DNA of 64,000 nucleotides from Planctomycetota bacterium (GTDB lineage: Bacteria > Planctomycetota > Brocadiia > SM23-32 > JAKLEA01). The stretch spans positions 186,001 to 250,000 of the forward strand of contig JAKLEA010000003.1 in NCBI GenBank assembly GCA_022711755.1, in the 5' to 3' direction. Below, one piece after another: positions 27,046 through 35,223 of this stretch. The number at the start of each line of letters is the position of its first letter. Position 1 is the first letter of the stretch. The notes beneath the pieces are model-generated. The model was not told the DNA's origin. It saw only the letters and a program-made list of their open reading frames with translations, and made no database searches. Both the position numbers and the translations under genes were made by a program.

Positions 27046-29664
27046 TTATTTCTTCACCGCTCCCGGCGATTTCAGCGCTTCCCTTTCGCGCGTCTGGCGC
27101 GCCCTGGCCTCTTCAATGCCCTTTTCGAGGACTTCCAACTTGCGCTGGAACGAATCTTCAAACGCAAGATAGTAGAAATCGGACTCGTAATAAAGCTGCG
27201 CCACGGTGTTGTCAATCATGTATGGGCGGACGTCCCTGCCCTTCAGTTCCGGGAATAATAATTCGCGGCCGACTATAAAATCGCTCAGGTGAAGCTTGCC
27301 GCCGGGAGCATTGAGCTTAATGACCTCCTTGAGAATCACGCAACGCTTCAGCCTGTCCACGTCATCCGGAGAGGTAAGCACGATTGCGTAGTTGCTCTTT
27401 TCAAGCTCCTCCTCACATTTGTTGAGCGTAAGCATGAGTTTCTCATATGCCTTGCCCTCAGGCAGGTCCGCTGTCTCCACCACCGGAGTCGGCACGTTGA
27501 CCTCGCTCATCTGATCATCGGGGATGGCGTCAAATTTAACTACAATGGCTTTGCTGAAGGGCTTCGGAGCCTGCCAGGGCCAGCGGAATCCGCCGCTTAT
27601 CGGCTCAATGTAGTCCTTCAGGAATTTGACCTTGATCCCGCCTTCTTCGCGCGGCCTGGGCTGGAAGAAAATCATATCCTTGACACTGTCTTCCATCCCC
27701 TGCCGCTTGATGATCTCGTAAAGCATGCGTTTCACGAAAATCTCGTCTGCGGGAATCCGCGGCCCGACCGCCCACGAAAACGGATCCTGCTGGGCAAGGC
27801 TCGGTTCCTTGGATACAAGGTCGGCGACCGACTCCTTGACATTCGTCAACCGCCTATTGGATCGCAGGAATGATAGGCTGAACAGGTCCTGGTTTTGAAT
27901 TCTGTAACTGTTACGATACAGGACTCTGTTCATCACGTTCATGTCTTCCGCGTCCTTGGGCAGTATGTAACCCCAGTTGAGCGTCTCGCGGGGGACGATG
28001 TGCGGGATCAGAACCACGATGACTTCGGTCTCGACGTCACGCTGCGTGGAATCAGCGAAGAGATTGCCTATGAGCGGTATATGGCTCAGAATCGGCAATC
28101 CGCGGCGTTTGCTTTCATTGTTCCGGGCCAGAAGGCCGCCGATGATGAATGGCGTGCCGTCGGTCACGCGGCCGAACGTTTGAACAAGCCTGGTCTTTAC
28201 CACGGGCACGACGTTGTTGGAAAACTTCAGCGATGATGGATCATCCGGCTTATCCTGGCTTATGATTGACTCAATCTGCATGGAGACTTCTGTCCCGTCC
28301 GCGTTGATTCTCGGCTTGATGTTCAGAACTACGCCGGTCGAGAAATAGTTGACCACCAGATTGGTCGAGGATGATGTTACCGTTGACGCCGTCGCCGGGA
28401 TTTCCCGCCCGATGCGAATCAAAGCCTGACGGTTGTTCAAGGCAAGAACGGAGGGGCGGCTGACGATTCTTGCATAACCTTCAGTAACCAGCAGTCTCAT
28501 CTTTGCTGCCAGCGCAACCGAGGAGCGCGCTCCCGTCAGCCCCAGCGTGTAACTCTGATTCACTGAGTTGCCGGCCCAGGGATCAAAGTCAGCCGTCCAG
28601 ACTTCATCATTAACCCGTCGCGTTATGTCCCATGTCGTCCCCATTTCACGCATCTTGTCCCGCTCAAGCTCAATGACAAGAGCCTCTATCAGAATCTGTT
28701 GCGCGGCGATGTCGAGGTCCTGCTTGAGAATGCTTTCAACAAGATGCAACTGGGCCGGCAGGTCAGGATCATAGATAATCATTAACCTCCCGTCCTGGGC
28801 GGTGGCGGTGTATTTCGACATATTCTGCCCGCCGACCTGAGGAGTGACGCCGAGACCGAAAGCCTGCGTAGCGGTTGGCTTTTGCACAAGGCTGTCGTTC
28901 GGATAATCAACGATCTTGGCTATGACCGGAAGTTTTCTCTCAACCTGCTGCTTCATCGTATAAATCATATCGCCGGGGCTTGCGCCAGCCTTGGCGTCGA
29001 AATCCATCACGGTGAATCCGAGGGCCTGAAGCGCGGCGAGGGCCTGATCGGGCTGAATATAACTCAGATAGAAGAATGAATACGCCAGATTGCGCGCGTC
29101 AAGCTGCTTGTACGCCGCCACGGCCGCTCCTGCAGCAGCGGGGAACCCGGCTGCTATGGTATCAACATCGGGATTTGAAAGAACCGCCTTCTGGGCAACC
29201 ATGAAACGGAAACCTGAAGCTATCAGAACCGAGGTTCCATTTGACATGGTATGATAGCCCATTATCAACACACTTAATACAGGCTCAGGCTGCGCAGGCG
29301 GGGCAAAAGGCCCAAAGGACGAAGGCCATGGGCTTGGCCATGCAAGGTCCTTGATTTCCGGGGCGACTCCGTCCGCGCCCGGGAATGACCGGATCAGCAC
29401 AACCGCGCCGTCAACCTTCGGCAGAGACTCCTTGACTTTCTCCATAAGCTCTGGGGCAGGCTTGTAACCCTGAGTATAAGTCAGCGTCAACTGCGTCTGT
29501 TCGATGGTCATTCGCGCCGATTCCCCGCGCAGGTCGGGGACTTGAATTACCTGGACCGACGGCACGCCGGGCGGCGCGGCATCCTGCGCCGACACTCTGG
29601 CAGAGAACATGAATATAACGGCGACCCAGACAGGCAGAATCCGTCGGCTCTGTATTACTTTCAC
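27046..29664 (-). CDS. Secretin (GspD/PilQ-type outer-membrane channel) with long C-terminal extension
   Basis: About 872 residues from a GTG at 29664, preceded by GGAG 9 bases upstream. This start gives a clean signal peptide (ILPVWVAVIFMFSARVSA); an ATG at 29754 would place 30 unlikely residues before it. The secretin core is seen as QQILIEALVIELERDKMREMG, RPSVLALNNRQALIRIGREIP, the VVPVVKTRLVQTFGRV and IIGGLLARNNESKRRGLPIL strands, and TEVIVVLIPHIV. After it come about 310 residues, partly helical, of unknown fold. Secretins form outer-membrane pores for type II secretion or pili, but no other secretion gene adjoins. Confidence 0.88.
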   Translation of the reverse strand: MKVIQSRRILPVWVAVIFMFSARVSAQDAAPPGVPSVQVIQVPDLRGESARMTIEQTQLTLTYTQGYKPAPELMEKVKESLPKVDGAVVLIRSFPGADGVAPEIKDLAWPSPWPSSFGPFAPPAQPEPVLSVLIMGYHTMSNGTSVLIASGFRFMVAQKAVLSNPDVDTIAAGFPAAAGAAVAAYKQLDARNLAYSFFYLSYIQPDQALAALQALGFTVMDFDAKAGASPGDMIYTMKQQVERKLPVIAKIVDYPNDSLVQKPTATQAFGLGVTPQVGGQNMSKYTATAQDGRLMIIYDPDLPAQLHLVESILKQDLDIAAQQILIEALVIELERDKMREMGTTWDITRRVNDEVWTADFDPWAGNSVNQSYTLGLTGARSSVALAAKMRLLVTEGYARIVSRPSVLALNNRQALIRIGREIPATASTVTSSSTNLVVNYFSTGVVLNIKPRINADGTEVSMQIESIISQDKPDDPSSLKFSNNVVPVVKTRLVQTFGRVTDGTPFIIGGLLARNNESKRRGLPILSHIPLIGNLFADSTQRDVETEVIVVLIPHIVPRETLNWGYILPKDAEDMNVMNRVLYRNSYRIQNQDLFSLSFLRSNRRLTNVKESVADLVSKEPSLAQQDPFSWAVGPRIPADEIFVKRMLYEIIKRQGMEDSVKDMIFFQPRPREEGGIKVKFLKDYIEPISGGFRWPWQAPKPFSKAIVVKFDAIPDDQMSEVNVPTPVVETADLPEGKAYEKLMLTLNKCEEELEKSNYAIVLTSPDDVDRLKRCVILKEVIKLNAPGGKLHLSDFIVGRELLFPELKGRDVRPYMIDNTVAQLYYESDFYYLAFEDSFQRKLEVLEKGIEEARARQTREREALKSPGAVKK

Positions 29665-29971
29665 CTCTCGAATCTCCGTATGGTGACAGAGAAAAGACCG
29701 CGCAAGACGCTTCGCAGTCCGGCAGGAGCAATCCTGGAAATATGCCTGAAGCACTTGTACAAGAGGACGGGTGGCGGCGTCAAGCGCGCGCCGCCACCCT
29801 TTCGGTAGGAGAGCGATTCAAGGTCACCGCTCCGAAGGAATTTCCCTGCCTTTAACAGAACATCATGTTTAATCATGCGCCGTCACATCCTGCCGGTCGC
29901 ACGACCGGGCCAGGCCCGAGGGGCGCGTCGCAGCCAGCTTCTTGGCGAGGGAATCAGGCCGCTGCATCCCG
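29665..29971. other. Gap between ABC exporter and secretin genes
   Basis: About 307 bases on the minus strand between the end of the exporter gene and the secretin start. It holds a strong GC hairpin (29769-29799) and a CTTGTACAAG palindrome (29754-29763). No gene was recognised. Confidence 0.5.
29769..29799. terminator. GC-rich hairpin between exporter and secretin genes
   Basis: GGGTGGCGGCG and CGCCGCCACCC form a perfect 11-base stem around a 9-base loop. Only three T follow on the + strand and no T-run on the minus strand. It could end the ABC exporter transcript or act in the secretin leader; its role is uncertain. Confidence 0.45.
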
Positions 29972-31696
29972 TTAGCTGGCGGCCAGCTGCCGCTTCGCGC
30001 CGACCTCGTAGACCTGGCCCTTGAAAACCTTGAAATGCCTGTCCGCGCCAACGGTCAGCGATGAGGGCTTTCCGGTGGCGATTATGGTTGTCCGTCCTTC
30101 CATGAGCTTGTTCAGCCTCGGCTCGATCGCCTGAGCGGTGGCTTCATCAAGGCTGGAGAACGGGTCGTCAAGAATGAGGATTTTCGGGTCCTGGAGGACT
30201 GCCCTGGCGAGGCTGATCTGAACCCTCTGGCCCAGGGAGAGAACCACGCCGCCCTCGCCGATCCTTGTATCCAGACCGCTCGGCAGTTCCTTGATGAACT
30301 CGTCGGCCAGAACAGCCTGGGCCGCAAGCTCAACCTGTCCGTCCGAGGCGTGAGGATTAGCGTAACGGATGTTCTCCCGAATGGTTCCGCCGAAGAGGAA
30401 CGGCTCCTGCTGAACATAGGCGACGTGGCGGCGCAGGCCGGCCATTTTCATGGTTCGGACATCTTTGCCGTCCAGTTTCACAGCGCCCTCGGTGGGATCC
30501 ATCATGCGGCCGATCAGGGCGGCCAGTGTGCTCTTGCCGCTTCCGCTTCCGCCTTCGATGACCGCCCTCTCGCCGGCGGCGATGCTCATTGTGGCGCCGC
30601 GCAGGATCAGCGGGTTTTTGCCGTAACCGAAGGTGGCGGCTTCGATGGAGATCGCGCCTTCCGGATTGATCCAGTCAGCGGCGTCCGGAGCGTCAATGAA
30701 ATCCTGCTTCTGGCGCAGAACCTCATCAACCCTGTTCAAGCTGGAGAACACGCCGGCGATCTTGCCGGCCTTGACGGTCAGGTTCGCGGCCAGCGGGAAG
30801 AGCATCATCACGTAGCCGTAGAAGGCCATAAAGTCGCCGGTGCTCATGCTGTTGGCGAAAACCTGCCGGCTGCCGTAGAGTATTGTAGCGCCGACGCAGA
30901 GCCCGATGCAGAGGTCCACGGCCACCTTGTTGAGAGTATGCCAGAACTGGAGCCTCACGTTTGCCTTGTAGGCATTCTGCATCTGGCTGCGGAAGGCCGC
31001 GTTCTCGCGCTCTTCGGAGCCTGTCGCCTTGACGACCGACGCGCCCAGGAGAACCTCGACCACGCGGGCGGAAACCGTGCTGCCGCACTCGCTGGCGCCG
31101 TAGCTGCCCTTTGCGATGCGGGCCTTGAAGAAGCGCTGAACGATGAAGTAGACCGGCAGCATTGCAACGGCCATGCCTGCCAGATGTGAATTCATTTTGA
31201 AAATGCAGTAGAGCGTTCCGATCACGGTGCAGATGTTGATCAGGGCTTCCGGAATTTCGCTCTGGATGAAGTCCTGCACCTTCGCCACGTCGTCCATTGC
31301 GCGGGCCAGCAGCTTGGCCGGGGAGCGCTCAGCAATGTAGGCTAGATTAAGGCGGGTGATGTGTTCAACAACACGGCCTCTGAGGGCCACGGTTGTGCGC
31401 TCTGACATGACCGTTGTCGCAAGGCGGCTGAAGAAAAAGAGCACGTTGCGGGCGACGTAAATTCCCACCACGATGCCGACGACCTGCATCAGCATTTTGG
31501 AGTCTTTTCCGGGAAAGACCTTGTCGTTGAGAATTTTGATGGTCTTCGGGAGGTAGACGTTGGCGTATGAGAGCGCGAAGTTGCAGGCGAGGATTGCCAA
31601 GGCAAGCTTCCACTGCGGAGCGAGCAGCTTGAGGAAACCGCGCAGACCTGCCACTGAGCTCAGGTCTCTTTCGCTTTGTTTCCCTGTCCTGGCCAT
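29972..31696 (-). CDS. ABC exporter (fused TM and ATPase domains) with degenerate catalytic motifs
   Basis: About 574 residues. An N-terminal six-segment exporter domain (to about residue 330) is followed by an ATPase domain. Walker A is EGGSGSGKSTLAAL, the signature reads LSLGQRVQISLARAVL, and Walker B is ILILDDPFSSLD. The usual catalytic Glu after Walker B is Asp, and the switch His (normally in AHRLS) is replaced by IIATGKPSSLT. These changes suggest altered or slow hydrolysis, as in degenerate sites of asymmetric exporters. The ATG at 31696 has AAAGGAAAACG upstream; an in-frame start 36 bases earlier is less likely. Confidence 0.88.
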   Translation of the reverse strand: MARTGKQSERDLSSVAGLRGFLKLLAPQWKLALAILACNFALSYANVYLPKTIKILNDKVFPGKDSKMLMQVVGIVVGIYVARNVLFFFSRLATTVMSERTTVALRGRVVEHITRLNLAYIAERSPAKLLARAMDDVAKVQDFIQSEIPEALINICTVIGTLYCIFKMNSHLAGMAVAMLPVYFIVQRFFKARIAKGSYGASECGSTVSARVVEVLLGASVVKATGSEERENAAFRSQMQNAYKANVRLQFWHTLNKVAVDLCIGLCVGATILYGSRQVFANSMSTGDFMAFYGYVMMLFPLAANLTVKAGKIAGVFSSLNRVDEVLRQKQDFIDAPDAADWINPEGAISIEAATFGYGKNPLILRGATMSIAAGERAVIEGGSGSGKSTLAALIGRMMDPTEGAVKLDGKDVRTMKMAGLRRHVAYVQQEPFLFGGTIRENIRYANPHASDGQVELAAQAVLADEFIKELPSGLDTRIGEGGVVLSLGQRVQISLARAVLQDPKILILDDPFSSLDEATAQAIEPRLNKLMEGRTTIIATGKPSSLTVGADRHFKVFKGQVYEVGAKRQLAAS

Positions 31697-32141
31697 CGTT
31701 TTCCTTTCGATTCCTTTTTCGCGCTCGACCAATTCGCGCGCGCGTTAATTAAGGATGCAAAGGTCGTGCCACCAATCAGCGCATGTAACCACGCCAACGG
31801 TTTCACCACCTACTCCGTTTTTGAGCAGCGGCACTACGCCGCGTGTTTCTGTAATTTGTCAGGGGAGGCCCTTGCTTCAGGGTGGGGAAGATTTTTGTCA
31901 GGATCATCCGTTGCTATTGCATCACAACATACATTTCCGGTGGTGGTTATGACAACATGGTCGAATCACATAATATATTTACTGGTTTTAGTCTGAGAAT
32001 CAGGATGTTGTTGCCGTGTGTTCGCCTGTCTGGGCCGTAGACGGTGAATACAGGAATTCTGAGTATCATGATTCACTTTGTTTTATTGTTTTCATGCACG
32101 GCTAGGTGTGATTCAACCGGTCACGTATAAAGAGTCGGTCA

Positions 32142-32158
32142 GTGACTACCCTAGTCAC
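32142..32158. promoter_or_regulatory. Perfect palindrome GTGACTA-CCC-TAGTCAC
   Basis: A 7-base inverted repeat with a 3-base centre in the A+T-rich region downstream of the SDR gene. It is operator-like in size. No adjacent regulator gene is present. Confidence 0.35.
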
Positions 32159-32331
32159 ACGCTGATCGTTTAATGGCGATTTGAATAACCAGTAATCCCC
32201 TCTTCCGGTCATCGCACATAATTGAATAATATAAAATGCCAGAGAGTAGTTATTGTCTGATGAATTCAATGGCGCTCCATGTGGAGATAAGCGCCTTCTC
32301 ATGAATATGATTCATCAAACGCTGATTTCAT

Positions 32332-32353
32332 CTCAAGAATAGAGACTCTTGAG
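32332..32353 (-). terminator. Inverted repeat directly after the SDR gene
   Basis: CTCAAGA and TCTTGAG are separated by 8 bases, 4 bases past the SDR stop on the minus strand. No U-run follows, so termination by it is only tentative. Confidence 0.35.
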
Positions 32354-32357
32354 ACTC

Positions 32358-33098
32358 TCACGCCATTCTCATCGTCAGTCCGCCGTCCACAACAACCTCG
32401 GCTCCGGTCATCAAAGTATTCTCCACCATGGCGAGAACCATCTGAGCAATTTGTTCGGGTTTTCCCTCACGATGTAGCGGGATGCGGTTTTCCAGATTGT
32501 GCTTCTGTTGCTGAGGCGTCATTGCAGCGTGGAAATCGGTGCGGACAATGCCTGGAAGTATGGCGTTCACCCTGATATTTTTATCGGCAAGTTCCCACGC
32601 CAGGCAACGCGTGAACTGTAGCAGCGCCCCCTTGACGGTCCCGTAGGTGATCGCGCCGTTCAATCCACGAATTGCGGCGACTGAAGACGTGATCACAATA
32701 CACGGATCGGTCCCCTTCACAAGAAGTGGAAGCGCGGACTTGCAGAGCAGAAATGCCCCATGGACATGAGTATCGAAGGCCTTTTTCCAAAAGTCGAAGT
32801 CTATGTTCTCAAACTTTCCTGACGCGGAGTAACCTGCATTGCTGAAAAGGACGTCGAGCTTGGACCATTTTGAGGAAAGCTCTATAAACATGCGATCAAC
32901 GTCCTTCGGGTTCCCGACGTCGCCTTGAAGGACTATCACCTGCGGCGCGCCGGCTTCTCTCGCCTCAGCAGCAGTATCTTCTGCTCCCTTTCTATTCTGA
33001 AGATAATTCAGGGCAACTGCATTTCCCTGTCTGGCAAACGCCAGCAACGTTGCCTTCCCTATGCCCCTGCTCGATCCTGAAATGAAAACATGCTTCAT
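32358..33098 (-). CDS. Short-chain dehydrogenase/reductase
   Basis: About 246 residues. The cofactor motif is ISGSSRGIGKATLL, followed by LFSNAGYSASGKF, the active-site Ser in VITSSVAAIRG, and Tyr and Lys in TYGTVKGALLQF; NVRVNAILPG-like RVNAILPGIVRTDF and EVVVDGGLTMRM complete the fold. It is a classical SDR, probably FabG-like in shape; the substrate is unknown. I start at the ATG at 33098 because GGAG lies 6 bases upstream; earlier in-frame Met codons lack a site. Composition is less GC-rich than its neighbours. A palindrome lies about 120 bases upstream. Confidence 0.85.
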   Translation of the reverse strand: MKHVFISGSSRGIGKATLLAFARQGNAVALNYLQNRKGAEDTAAEAREAGAPQVIVLQGDVGNPKDVDRMFIELSSKWSKLDVLFSNAGYSASGKFENIDFDFWKKAFDTHVHGAFLLCKSALPLLVKGTDPCIVITSSVAAIRGLNGAITYGTVKGALLQFTRCLAWELADKNIRVNAILPGIVRTDFHAAMTPQQQKHNLENRIPLHREGKPEQIAQMVLAMVENTLMTGAEVVVDGGLTMRMA

Positions 33099-33219
33099 TG
33101 TTTTCTCCATCTCTGTAGTCACAAGCCTTTGAAAGACTTTGTTATGTGATGTAATGTGAAGTTGGTGATTTAAAACAGAATGACTCATCATTCCGTCTTG
33201 TCAGCACGAAAGCATATAC

Positions 33220-33238
33220 ATGTTCATATTGTGAACAT
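33220..33238. promoter_or_regulatory. Operator-like palindrome ATGTTCA-N5-TGAACAT
   Basis: A perfect 7-base inverted repeat with a 5-base centre (ATGTTCATATTGTGAACAT), flanked by further A+T-rich near-symmetry. It lies between the truA stop and the SDR start, about 120 bases upstream of the SDR ATG. It resembles ArsR/TetR-size operators. No regulator is encoded next to it. Confidence 0.45.
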
Positions 33239-33280
33239 ATATTTCCCATTGTGCGGACAACATTCCTTTTCTGCCAATGA

Positions 33281-34060
33281 TTATTCATCATCCTGACCAT
33301 CGCTTCGCACCTTTCCGTCATATGACACTGACACCAGGCACAGCCCCTGGGGCGGCGCGGTCATCCCGGCCTTTTTCCTGTCAAGTGATTCAAATACCTT
33401 CTTGAAATCCTGCAGGTCCAGTTTGCCGTGTCCCACGAGGACAAGCGTTCCGACAATGTTGCGAACCATGCGATAAAGGAATCCATTTGCGGCAATGCTG
33501 AAGACAATCATATCGCCATCAGCTTCCACTTCGGCCTGTCGCACGTTTCGCACTGACGACTTCACCGGACGTCCGACCGCCTGAAATGCGGCAAAATCAT
33601 GCGTTCCAGCCAGGCATTGAGCCGCATCACGCATTGCGCCCGCGTCAAGCGATAACGGCACGTGCCATGCATGAAATCGGCTCATTGGGGAACGCGGACG
33701 ACGATTGATAATCGAGTAGCGATAGAGTTTCCCGGTTGCCGAGAACCGCGCATGAAACGCATGGTCAGTATCTTCAGCCGACAGCACAGCAATATCCGAC
33801 GGGAGATTTGCGTTCAGAGCTTCTCGGAAAGATGCCGGTGGGATGCCCGACTCCGTCAGGAAATTCGCAACCTGCCCGACGGCATGAACCCCCGCGTCAG
33901 TCCTTCCCGCTCCTATTACGTCCGAATGCGCCCCGGTTACGGACAAAATCGCATCCTCAATGCTCTGCTGGATGGTGGCGGCATCGGGTTGGCGCTGCCA
34001 TCCGGCATAATTCGTCCCATCATACTCTATAACAATCTTAATGTTCCGCTGCCGAGTCAT
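33281..34060 (-). CDS. truA: tRNA pseudouridine(38-40) synthase
   Basis: 259 residues. IEYDGTNYAGWQRQPDAATI opens the protein. GAGRTDAGVHAVGQVANF holds the catalytic Asp, and FHARFSATGKLYRYSI and FLYRMVRNIVGTLVLVGHGK complete the TruA pattern. It makes pseudouridine in the anticodon stem-loop of tRNAs in the cytoplasm. AAGG lies upstream of the ATG. It follows the RNase HII-like gene by 8 bases, suggesting one transcript. Confidence 0.96.
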   Translation of the reverse strand: MTRQRNIKIVIEYDGTNYAGWQRQPDAATIQQSIEDAILSVTGAHSDVIGAGRTDAGVHAVGQVANFLTESGIPPASFREALNANLPSDIAVLSAEDTDHAFHARFSATGKLYRYSIINRRPRSPMSRFHAWHVPLSLDAGAMRDAAQCLAGTHDFAAFQAVGRPVKSSVRNVRQAEVEADGDMIVFSIAANGFLYRMVRNIVGTLVLVGHGKLDLQDFKKVFESLDRKKAGMTAPPQGLCLVSVSYDGKVRSDGQDDE

Positions 34061-34068
34061 GTAGGTGG

Positions 34069-35034
34069 TTACCTTGTCCGACGGAGAATGTGGTCCGGAG
34101 CGGTGGTTGCATCGCGATATTGCGCGATGTCGCGCAAAAAGCGCTCCGCGTCCTGCGGGTAACCGCCGGTCGGTTCGAGACCCGGCACAATCCCGCGCCA
34201 GTAGGCGTTCAACATCAGCATGAAAACCTCACGAGTATATTTACTGAACATGGACGCCAGCGCGGTCGGGAAGAATGACGAATCTGCCTCAGGTCTGAAG
34301 ACAATCTCCATCGAGCGATTTGCCTCGCGAAGGACATATCGGGACGCGGATTGTTCCTCTTCAAGCACTCTGAGTTCGGCATCCGGGAAGCAATCCATGA
34401 GCAGGTTGCGATAATTGGTCCGACCGCCGTGCCTGTCGCAGACGACATAGACCCCGCGCGCGCCCCAGCCATTCCAGATTTTCAGGAGGTGCTGGCCGCA
34501 TTTTTGCGCCACGAGGGATGACTTGTTGCGCGTCATGCTTACGTGACGGTTGAATTCCGCGACGTTCACCACCTTCGACCAGACGCCCAGGAATCCTATC
34601 TCGGATTGCCTCAATGAAGCAGCAACAACGTCTCCGTGATTCATCACGGCCGAATAGTTGGTTACGCAAGGCAGTTTCATCTCGGCGGCGTTGCGATGCC
34701 AGGGATATATGTCCAGTTCCCCGGACGATTCGCCTAGCATCTCCAGCAGTTCAGGAACATTGCGCGGGCATTTTGATCCGCGAGAAAGAAAGGTCAGGAC
34801 AGATTCTTCCAGTCGGCGTAATCCGTTTGTTCCGGAATAGACGATCTTGCTGTCATTGACGATAATGCGCTTCTTTGCTCCCTTGATGGCGCGGGATATG
34901 GAATCGGACAGCGCGGCCCAGATGTCAGGTTCATTTTCACCCGGGTCGGAAGTCTCAAAAACGCAGGCAGAAACCACCAAAGGCCCCAGAACCGGCCCGT
35001 AACCTGCTTCATCAATGCCTGCGACTGTTCCCAT
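34069..35034 (-). CDS. Divergent RNase HII-like protein
   Basis: About 321 residues. GIDEAGYGPVLGPLVVSA matches the start of RNase HII (GIDEAGRGPLAGPVV), giving the first two acidic ligands at about residues 8-9. VVCDRHGGRTNY supplies the third Asp. EADSSFFPTALASMFSKYTRE matches the family's GDAKS..IAAASI.AK..RD block and the fourth Asp. It is over 100 residues longer than bacterial RNase HII, with a large central insert. Known relatives cut RNA in RNA-DNA hybrids. I chose the ATG at 35034 (GGGAG upstream); a TTG at 35073 is possible. Annotators may list it as hypothetical. Confidence 0.75.
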   Translation of the reverse strand: MGTVAGIDEAGYGPVLGPLVVSACVFETSDPGENEPDIWAALSDSISRAIKGAKKRIIVNDSKIVYSGTNGLRRLEESVLTFLSRGSKCPRNVPELLEMLGESSGELDIYPWHRNAAEMKLPCVTNYSAVMNHGDVVAASLRQSEIGFLGVWSKVVNVAEFNRHVSMTRNKSSLVAQKCGQHLLKIWNGWGARGVYVVCDRHGGRTNYRNLLMDCFPDAELRVLEEEQSASRYVLREANRSMEIVFRPEADSSFFPTALASMFSKYTREVFMLMLNAYWRGIVPGLEPTGGYPQDAERFLRDIAQYRDATTAPDHILRRTR

Positions 35035-35223
35035 TGGCTGCGCGGCTCCCAGGGATGCTGAACCGGCGGACAACGATCGCCAGGTTCCAAGATGCCGGGT
35101 AATCAGCGTTCAGATTGAACCGACGAAGTGAGAATACTGGCACAGTCCGCCAATCTCAATACCCGGCAGGAAAAGCGCTCAAAAACCTGGACTGAAATTG
35201 AAATGCTGGGGATAATTATTCAC

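Larger units (their letters stand above)
31697..32357. other. A+T-rich intergenic region with palindromes
   Basis: About 660 bases, clearly richer in A and T than the flanks. One minus-strand ORF (32102-32302, 66 codons) has no ribosome site or recognised family. It contains a GTGACTA-CCC-TAGTCAC palindrome (32142-32158) and an inverted repeat just past the SDR stop. Its origin may be foreign. No transposase or integrase was seen. Confidence 0.5.

Noticed and set aside
32102..32302. 66-codon ORF in the A+T-rich region as a gene
   Set aside because: No ribosome site and no recognisable family. It could not be supported.
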